From the NCBI GenBank assembly GCA_030522415.1, contig CM060121.1, forward strand, positions 19,390,642 to 19,454,641: DNA of 64,000 nt, written 5' to 3'. Source of the stretch: Channallabes apus (Eukaryota; Chordata; Actinopteri; Siluriformes; Clariidae). Both the position numbers and the translations under genes were made by a program. Numbering within the stretch: the stretch's first letter is position 1; each line of letters starts with the position of its first letter. This document shows positions 57,201 to 64,000 of this stretch, piece after piece. The notes under the pieces are model-generated. The model was not told the origin of the DNA and made no database searches. It was given only the letters and a program-made list of their open reading frames with translations.

Positions 57201-60200
57201 TTAAACTTCCTGCAGGAAGAATAAACATGTATTCATCTGTCCATTCATTTGTTAAGGGTCAATTTGTCTATAGATGGTAAACTATTACGTTGATTGGCTC
57301 TGTTGAGTGACGTGTATAGCCGCACCCACCTCGAGGTAAAAAGCGCTAGATTACGAGAATATTAATTGCTCATTTATAAGAAAAGCATTAGTCAGGCTAT
57401 AACTCTCACTCGGTCCAGTGGATCTGGACCGAGTGAGAGTTATAGCCTGACTCTGTGATGCCTATCTAAGATCTAATGGGCTACCATTTAGTGATACTTA
57501 TTTTAGAGGTTTGCAACTGCCTTCACAGAGTATCCATATGACTGCTTTAGTTACAGAGGGTTATTTCATGGCCAGTGTTGCGAACCTGTAGTATGTTGAT
57601 TGGCGTGATGTCAATGTGGTTTAATCACTAAAAATATATATATATTTATTTTTCTATATATATAGGATGATCAAGAGGACATCACCTCGTTCTCGCTCAG
57701 CCCTGATGATGAGGTAGCTAATTCTTCCGTCTATCATTCATAAACATTTTTCACAACTTTCTTTTAACAAACCGTGCTTTTTCAAGATATCACTTATGAG
57801 GTTGCTGTGTTTCGGTCTTATTGCAGATACTGGTGACTGCCAGCAGGGCTCTGCTGTTGAAGCAATGGGACTGGAAGGAAGAGAAGTGTACTCGCACATG
57901 GAGGGCGATTCACAACGTGCCTGTGGCTAGCATGACATTCGACTGCACCTCTACTCTCCTGGCAACTGGTAGGACACAGTTTCATCTCGTAATACATACA
58001 GTCATGTGTAAAAATGAGTGTGCCTTTTAATTCTGTTTTTTGTGACACAATAAAAATCATCTGAGCGGGTCTTCGTATTAAGCAAATCCACCCTCAGACA
58101 AATAATACCATGTCAATGTTTCACTGCGCCCTTATTTAATTAACAAACCCAGTACTTAGTACCCCTATGATTCCGTAGTTTTTAGTTGTGCTTCCATGTT
58201 CTTAGAAAGAAGACGTTTCTCTTTTTTATTGGGTTTATAACCCTAACCGTAACTGATATTATGACCCGCTATGATCATGTGATTTTAAAAATGTCTTTTT
58301 ATGTTTTTACACAAATAATATGGAATTAAAAGAGAGGGTGCTAACTGTCACACCTGACTGTAAATAGTTGAGCCAGAAAAGGCAAATCTAAATCTTTTGT
58401 GTGTTTTCTAGGGGGTTGTGATGGCACTATAAAGCTGTGGGATGTAGTCAAACAGTACTGCACACACAATCTAAAAGGCTCTTCTGGTGTTGTTCAGTAA
58501 GTAATGAAGTGCAAATTATTCTGACTGAGCAGGATGACTTGAGAATGATTTGAGGTCTTTAAATATATGTATAACTCTTTTTCTTTGCTTTGTTCAGTTT
58601 GGTGCAGTTTCATCCAGATATCACCCTGCTGCAGCTCTTCTCGTCCTCTATGGAGTGTGGAATCCGTATTTGGGACCTGCGCACCAGCAAGTGCATCTGC
58701 ATCCTGGAGAGCCACTTCAGCGCGGTCACGTCACTTGCCTTTTCTCTCGATGGCTTCACTTTAATTAGGTACACTGAAAGGAACAGTGCAATTAAAGTTT
58801 AAGTAAATATTCCAACATGGTTCAATGTACTGAGGTTTTTGGCAATAATAAATGCTGGAATGCAGGAGAAAATAGCAAACTTCTATAAAATATTCACTTA
58901 TTTTTGTATTCATGGTTATAAATGGACTGTAATTGCTGTGAGCACTATTTTCCATTGCAAGTTCACATGTTTGAAACAGTGCATGCTTTCAGTGGTTTAC
59001 AGCTGGTGCTTTACTTTTGATTCTTCATGAACTTATGAACATGAACTGTGACTCTGTTTAATTTCAGCTCTGGTCGAGACAAAATCTGCACAGTGTGGGA
59101 CCTTAAAGAGAGGAAAGTAAAGAGAACCGTTCCTGTGTATGAGGTATGACTTCGCTTCAGAAATTTGTGTATTGTACACCCTGCTACACTAATGCATTTA
59201 GCCAGGGTTCCCCTAGTGTTTAGATACGGTCATGGTAGAAAGTTTTCTCAGGACACCGGAGTCATGTTCAGGCTGCTTCCATCACGTCTGAAACCCTGGC
59301 CTCCCAGGAACTCCTTTAATGGCCAAAACATGTGGAAATGGCTTGGAGCGGGCAAAGTTCATGAACGATTGTGTGTGCAGTTCCTACAGACAGATGCGTT
59401 TCTTCCGCACGTTCTAAACAAGTTATCCTTGGATTTTCACAAAACAGGTGTTTCACTTTCTACAAGTCTTTTAACTGCGGCCAAGTGTCTCATCACCGTA
59501 TAGTGCTTATCTGTTTTATAGTAAAAATTCAAAAGAAGTTTCATCAGGGTGGACTTGAATGTACCTTGCATGTGTTTTATTGCATGTTTATTTTGCTCAG
59601 CAAGTTGTAAAAGGAGTGGAAGTTGACTTCTGTCATTTGTGTGTGTGTCTGTGTATTTAGGCTGTGGAGGGCGTAGTCATTCTTCCCGAAAACGAGGATT
59701 ACTCAAAGCTTGGTGTGAAAAGCAAAGAACTACACTTTGTCACTGCTGGCAGTAAAGGTAATCTCTCCTCCTCTCCTGGAAAACATTGACTCACTCACAT
59801 TACTGTTTAGTGATTAATTTCCTGTCTTGTATAAAGCACTTGACAAGTTTATGATTTACCCAGTATGCTATGTTGTGTGTGAATGTATTAGTCTCCACAT
59901 TTATCTCTTTGTACTGTGTGTTCATCTGTTTTTTTTTTTTATTGTGTTTTTTTTCATGAGTAAACACTATCAAAGCTTACTGGATTCAGATGAATAATCA
60001 CGTTGTTTATTGCGTCACCCATTTTAAGTAACCACTCCCTACAGCGATTGTGTCTCTTGCTCGAGACTTTAATTGCGGTATTATTAATGTGATCATTCTC
60101 CTGCGCCATATTGTCCAGTGCATAAGGAAGATCTAATCGTCTCCTCTTGTCCCGTAGGTGTGCTGAGGGTCTGGGAGTCAGGCTCAGCACGGTGTGTGTT

Positions 60201-63200
60201 CACACAGACGCTCCCGAACGCTGCAGACTCCCAGTCAGAGCAAGAGGACGGGGATCCTCTTAGCTTGGTGTACTGCATGTTTCTGCCCCTTTGCAACCGC
60301 CTGGCTACAGTCACGGCCGAGCACAACATCCTGTTCTACCAGCTACCCTCTCTCACCGTGCAGCACCAGGTGAGCACCGACCTGTCAATAATGTACCACC
60401 CGAACACTTTTCTTAGATGTTTGAAATCACTGCAGCGTCTGTGCAAATAAATTGAGAAATTATGTATTTTCGTTGGACATCAGAAAGTCCCGTCATATTT
60501 ATTAATATTGGCATAAATGAAAACATTTTCAAGTATGCTGATCAGTTAATGGCATTGGTTATGCCTCAGATTAGTTGGATGACATTTTGCACTGCACATC
60601 CAGTTGATTTCCTTGATTAATGCCGGCCAATAATTTGACCTTTTCTAAAACGCGCTTTTCTTTTTTTTTTTTTTTTTTCCCCTGGCGCCAGGCAGTATAT
60701 CATGTACTGTAATATTACGTTATGTTGTACAAGTTTTTTTGTAAAACAAAATGGCTCATGCTTTGATTGTCCGATCTGTTCTGCTTTTTCCTGAAGTTTG
60801 TGGGCTATAATGATGACGTCCTGGATGTCAGGTTTCTGGGAAAACAGAACAGTCACATAATTGTGGCCACAAACAGCTCACAACTCAAGGTGTTCGAGCT
60901 GGCCACCAACAGCTGCCAGATTCTTTATGGACACACAGGTCAGTGACGGCCAGCAGATGGCACTGTGGCTATACGAGTCATGTAAATCTTGCGATCAGTA
61001 TGATACGGGTATACTGTATGTGCGTGGTCTATAGTTTCTAAATGCAAAACTGTAACATTTAAATCAAGGTTTGTGCATATAGTCAATCAGGGTATTTGTA
61101 CCTCGTTATCAAATTCCTCTTTGCGAATTCCAGTGATTGATTGATTTATTTGTTCTTTTTTTCTTTTTCTTTTTTTATAGACACTGTCCTGTCACTGGAT
61201 GTGTTCAAAAAACGTTGCATGTTTGCAAGCTGTGCCAAGGTAAGGGGATTTGTTTTTGTGTTTTTGTTTCAATTTAAGTAAGGAAATTAAAGACGCACAT
61301 CAAAATACATAGGTGTCTTGGAAGTAGCTCCTAATGTAACTTTGTGTGTGTGTACAGGATAACTCTGTGCGGGTGTGGAAGATGGACACCGTGACCGGTC
61401 ATGTAGAGTGTGTGGCTCAGGGCCATGGCCACTCCAACGCTGTGGGCTCCATTTCCTGCTCCAGGTCACACACACACACAAGCATATATTAATTTCAATA
61501 GAAGCAACGGCTGTTTAAGACTGCTTTCACATTGTGGCCTCAGGCCCACTTGACTCTAAAGTTTGTTATGGTTGCATAGTTTGAATGCTCTGTATTGTGC
61601 CTGTGCACGGATCAGTGTACCGTGTTTGAGTCCACCTGAAAAAGAGCACAATAAGTAGTACTATTGTAACTGTGTGTAAGCTTTCCATTTTGAGAGAGTT
61701 TGCATGACTGAGCTTTGTGTTCTGCCATTAAAATAGGGGATTATTAGGAACAACTGTTTGTAGCTGTTACAATATAATAGTAATATAATGCATCATTCTT
61801 TAATTATCAGATAAATGTATGCGTGCAAACTATCTTTATTTCGCTATTAAAAAATCCTCTGAAGCGAGGTCAGGACTGTATGAGGGATGTGTCAATAACT
61901 CCCAACCAAGTGCCTGTAATGTACAAGTGGTGTTAATGAGTGTGGGAACCGTACACAAGCAGATGCATCTCGTCTGCAAGTTGTAATCGATTTTGAAGGA
62001 TCTGGCTTTCCATTCACTGAACGTTTAACAGAAATGACTGCAATGGGTTCTGAGCCACCACGGCCGCGAACATCATTCACAGCCGTCCCTGAAACTTTTG
62101 CGTGTTAAAAGCGTAAAAGCTTTACGTGATAAGTGGAGTAAGTTTATGCACAACTTTATTCTCCAGAATTCCCCAAATTTATTCTGTAACTACATATCTT
62201 TCCTGTTAGATTCGCTGTACTTCCTTTATGTATAACCAAATCTTAATAATAAACCAAGACTTTATAGAGCTTTCTCGCTTCAATAAACAGCTATGAGGAT
62301 CAGCTCAAAGCAACCTATTATCAGTTTCTCTGAAATCACTAACATTTTCCAGACTGCCTTTTTCCTGCTAAGAGTTTAGTAAGCCCTTTGTGATGATAAG
62401 ATAAGAAGCAAAAGGGAAGATGAATATTTCATAAAAAAAAAAAATAAAATTAACAGCCTTGAACAAACACTTCCTGCTCAATGTCTTTGCAGGTTAAAGA
62501 AGGCCTTCCTGGTCTCTGGAAGTCAGGACTGCACGATCAAAATATGGGATCTGCCTGATAATCTTCCTGGTCCGGGTGTCGAGCCAGTCCAGCTTACTGC
62601 CCGAGTCACTGAGAAGGCCCATGATAAAGTTGGTCATTGTTTTGAACCCTTTCTTTGTTTCGGTTAAGTGTGAGAATGACAGCAATGTGTTTGAGGGCCA
62701 TTTGAGTTTTTATTTCAGGAAAGAAAAATCTCTTTGGTAAGAAGGAAATACTATCAGGTGTCATGCCATTCAGTGTGTCTGAAAAGGAAAAAGAAAGCTT
62801 TGTTCACTTTTTAAGAAAGCATGGGTGACGAGAATTGATTTACTGCAATCCCTTTCTTTATATATTCGTTATTTAAACAGACTTAAGGGAATGTTTAAGG
62901 GAAGTAACTTACAAGAACAATAAAGTACTAATATGATTAGTATTTGATTTCAGCAGCTAAAAATGTGCTATAGACATGAAGGGATTAAATCTGTATTTTA
63001 TAAGTAGCATTAAAACAATTAACCGATCAGTTAAAGGGAAATCAATGAAGGGTATGCTCTGGCATAATGCCATGTAAAGGCACTGTTGGCACTTGGAAGT
63101 TGATTATTTTGTGTGTTTTTGATTTGAATTAATATATTTTCTGTATCATTCCTACACAACGCAGCATCAATTTGCCCTTGACTCTAGTATCTTTTGTTAG

Positions 63201-63895
63201 TAATGGAAAAAAAACAAGGAATTGTTCCTTTATAACTATTTATAGTTGTGTGTAATGTTGCGAAACCTTCATGAAAGAAGGTTTGTTTTTGTTACCACTT
63301 AAATTACAGCCGCATTACATCATTTATTCAGGTTTTCTTGAAGATAAAATGACAAATTAATGCAGCCTTATAACAAACCAGGCACTTCTACCATAAATTG
63401 TCATACAGTATGGTTGAAGCTTTCTGTAATAGATCTTCTTATTTAATAGCAAAATTTGCATTATCAAACTTTTTTGTTTAATACTAATGCTTTTATTATT
63501 ATATATATTTGAGTATTTAGATTGTTCACCTTATCAGTTCCTTTAAATGAGAGGTTGTTATAGAAACAATACTTTAAGTAAGATTGAAGAATTTCAGGAT
63601 TAACTCCTCAAAAAATATCCTCTCAGTCAGCCAGTTATTATATTGTTGCACTTGTTCTTTTTAGGATGTAAACAGCCTGGCTGTCTCACCCAATGACAAG
63701 CTGCTAGCTTCTGGTTCTCAAGACCGCACAGCCAAGCTCTGGTCCCTGGCCGACATGAGCCTGCTCGGGGTACTCCGCAGTCACCGCCGAGGCGTCTGGT
63801 GTGTACAGTTTTCTCCTGTGGACCAAGTGCTGGCCAGTGCCTCAGCTGATGGCACAATCAAGCTCTGGGGCCTTCATGACTTTAGCTGTCTCAAG
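54259..63895 (+). CDS. tbl3: TBL3 (UTP13) WD40 protein, exons 1-15, 3' end outside window
   Basis: Exons: 54259-54290, 54457-54508, 54604-54699, 57666-57713, 57827-57968, 58412-58496, 58598-58768, 59068-59143, 59661-59757, 60158-60369, 60797-60938, 61181-61239, 61358-61464, 62493-62628, 63665-63895. Together they give 1686 nt, 562 codons, with every phase consistent. The start has a strong context (ACCATGG). WD40 repeat ends are seen as GCDGTIKLWDV, CGIRIWDLR, GRDKICTVWDL, GVLRVWE, LKVFEL, DNSVRVWK, QDCTIKIWDL, QDRTAKLWSL and DGTIKLWGL, consistent with tandem beta-propellers. TBL3 is the metazoan UTP13 of the nucleolar small-subunit processome (18S rRNA maturation). About 250 C-terminal residues, including the UTP13 C-terminal domain, lie beyond the window. 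The exon 14 donor (AAA|GTTGGT) is weak. It diverges from SCO1. Confidence 0.95.
55674..56733 (-). mobile_element. hAT element nested inside the TIR element
   Basis: Ends TAGGGTTTGATAC (left) and the complement of TAGGGTTGTGTACCG (right) both lead into CCGGTGCC/GGCACCGG blocks. The flanks GTAACGAC (55666-55673) and ATAACGAC (56734-56741) match at 7 of 8 bases, an 8-bp hAT-type duplication. The 1060-bp body keeps a BED zinc-finger exon on the minus strand but no catalytic domain. Confidence 0.8.
56156..56413 (-). pseudogene. BED zinc-finger fragment of a hAT transposase
   Basis: The frame starts MPKTKRSKVWLYFTRKDSD and continues ATCSKC, then NTSNLMKHSRADGIKF. This is a BED-type DNA-binding finger, as at the N-terminus of many hAT transposases. 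The Cys pair and first His of the finger are present. The second His expected after the KHxRA stretch appears replaced by Asp. The dimerisation and DDE domains are missing, so it is a deletion derivative. Host BED-finger genes are an alternative, but the flanking TIRs argue for a transposon origin. Confidence 0.7.
57391..57451. repeat. Perfect 28-bp inverted repeat with 5-base loop
   Basis: Arm 57391-57418 is the exact complement of arm 57424-57451, separated by TGGAT. The arms begin GTCAGGCTATAACTC on each strand. It lies in TBL3 intron 3, 214 bp before exon 4. No TIR element or SINE border coincides with it. It could be a fold-back element, a recent palindromic duplication or an assembly artefact. 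Confidence 0.9.
61865..62110 (-). mobile_element. Mariner-like transposase remnant in TBL3 intron 13
   Basis: On the minus strand GWELLTHPSYSPDLAS matches the mariner motif around the third catalytic Asp (SPDLAP). The flanking sequence is open but shifted in frame. No terminal repeat was found. It is a short old fragment. Confidence 0.45.
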
Positions 63896-64000
63896 GTATT
63901 TCACATGGCGTAAGCACACAAAAGTCACACAGGCAGCAGTTTTGCTGATAAAATGAGTGGAAACCGTGTTTTTCTGGGAAGCATGTTTGATGTTAACGTG

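Noticed and set aside
57391..57451. Hairpin as a microRNA gene
   Set aside because: The perfect stem with a 5-base loop is shorter and more regular than animal microRNA precursors. No evidence beyond the fold.
58761..58802. TBL3 exon 7 continuing through its donor to a stop
   Set aside because: The open frame runs 11 codons past 58768. The homology resumes exactly at 59068 with matching phase, so splicing is the better reading.

Overview
The window is vertebrate nuclear DNA from a ray-finned fish. Introns have GT-AG borders, there are abundant TG and TA microsatellites, and three tRNA-derived SINE families sit beside Tc1, mariner, hAT, DIRS, L2-type LINE and gypsy-type elements. The mix and the SINE types look ostariophysan, possibly a catfish, but that placement is inference. 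No bacterial, viral or CRISPR locus was found.

Two host genes can be read exon by exon. SCO1, the mitochondrial copper chaperone for cytochrome c oxidase, lies on the minus strand with 7 coding exons from 53566 down to 48426, giving a complete 289-residue protein. TBL3, the WD40 protein UTP13 of the small-subunit processome, lies on the plus strand from 54259. Fifteen coding exons (562 residues) are visible and the gene runs off the right edge. The two start codons are 692 bp apart and diverge, so the interval is a candidate shared promoter. It holds a perfect CRE octamer.

The left 48 kb is gene-poor. Two short minus-strand segments at about 5.7 and 10.2 kb look like coding exons of an unidentified gene. 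The rest is layered mobile DNA. The layers are: a CACTA-like end (to 656); SINE copies; mariner remnants (8.6 and 11.0 kb); a Tc1 MITE (14.3 kb); a 2.8-kb LTR element with very unequal LTRs and a 5-bp target duplication (15353-18172); a possible solo LTR and a scrambled gypsy remnant (18.5-20.6 kb); an L2-type LINE (20.9-22.2 kb); a CACTA-like element containing a Tc1 (25.6-29.6 kb); a hAT MITE (30.1 kb); a second Tc1 (31.4 kb); a tRNA-Glu pseudogene and a SINE (33-34 kb); and a third Tc1 split by a 5.45-kb DIRS retrotransposon, itself split by a SINE (36471-43387).

The introns of SCO1 and TBL3 carry further insertions. One is a three-level nest in TBL3 intron 3: a SINE containing a TIR element containing a hAT with a BED zinc-finger fragment. 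That intron also holds a perfect 28-bp inverted repeat. I found no clearly new biological system. The most unusual structures are the unequal-LTR element, the DIRS copy with a readable internal complementary region, the nested insertions and the perfect hairpin.
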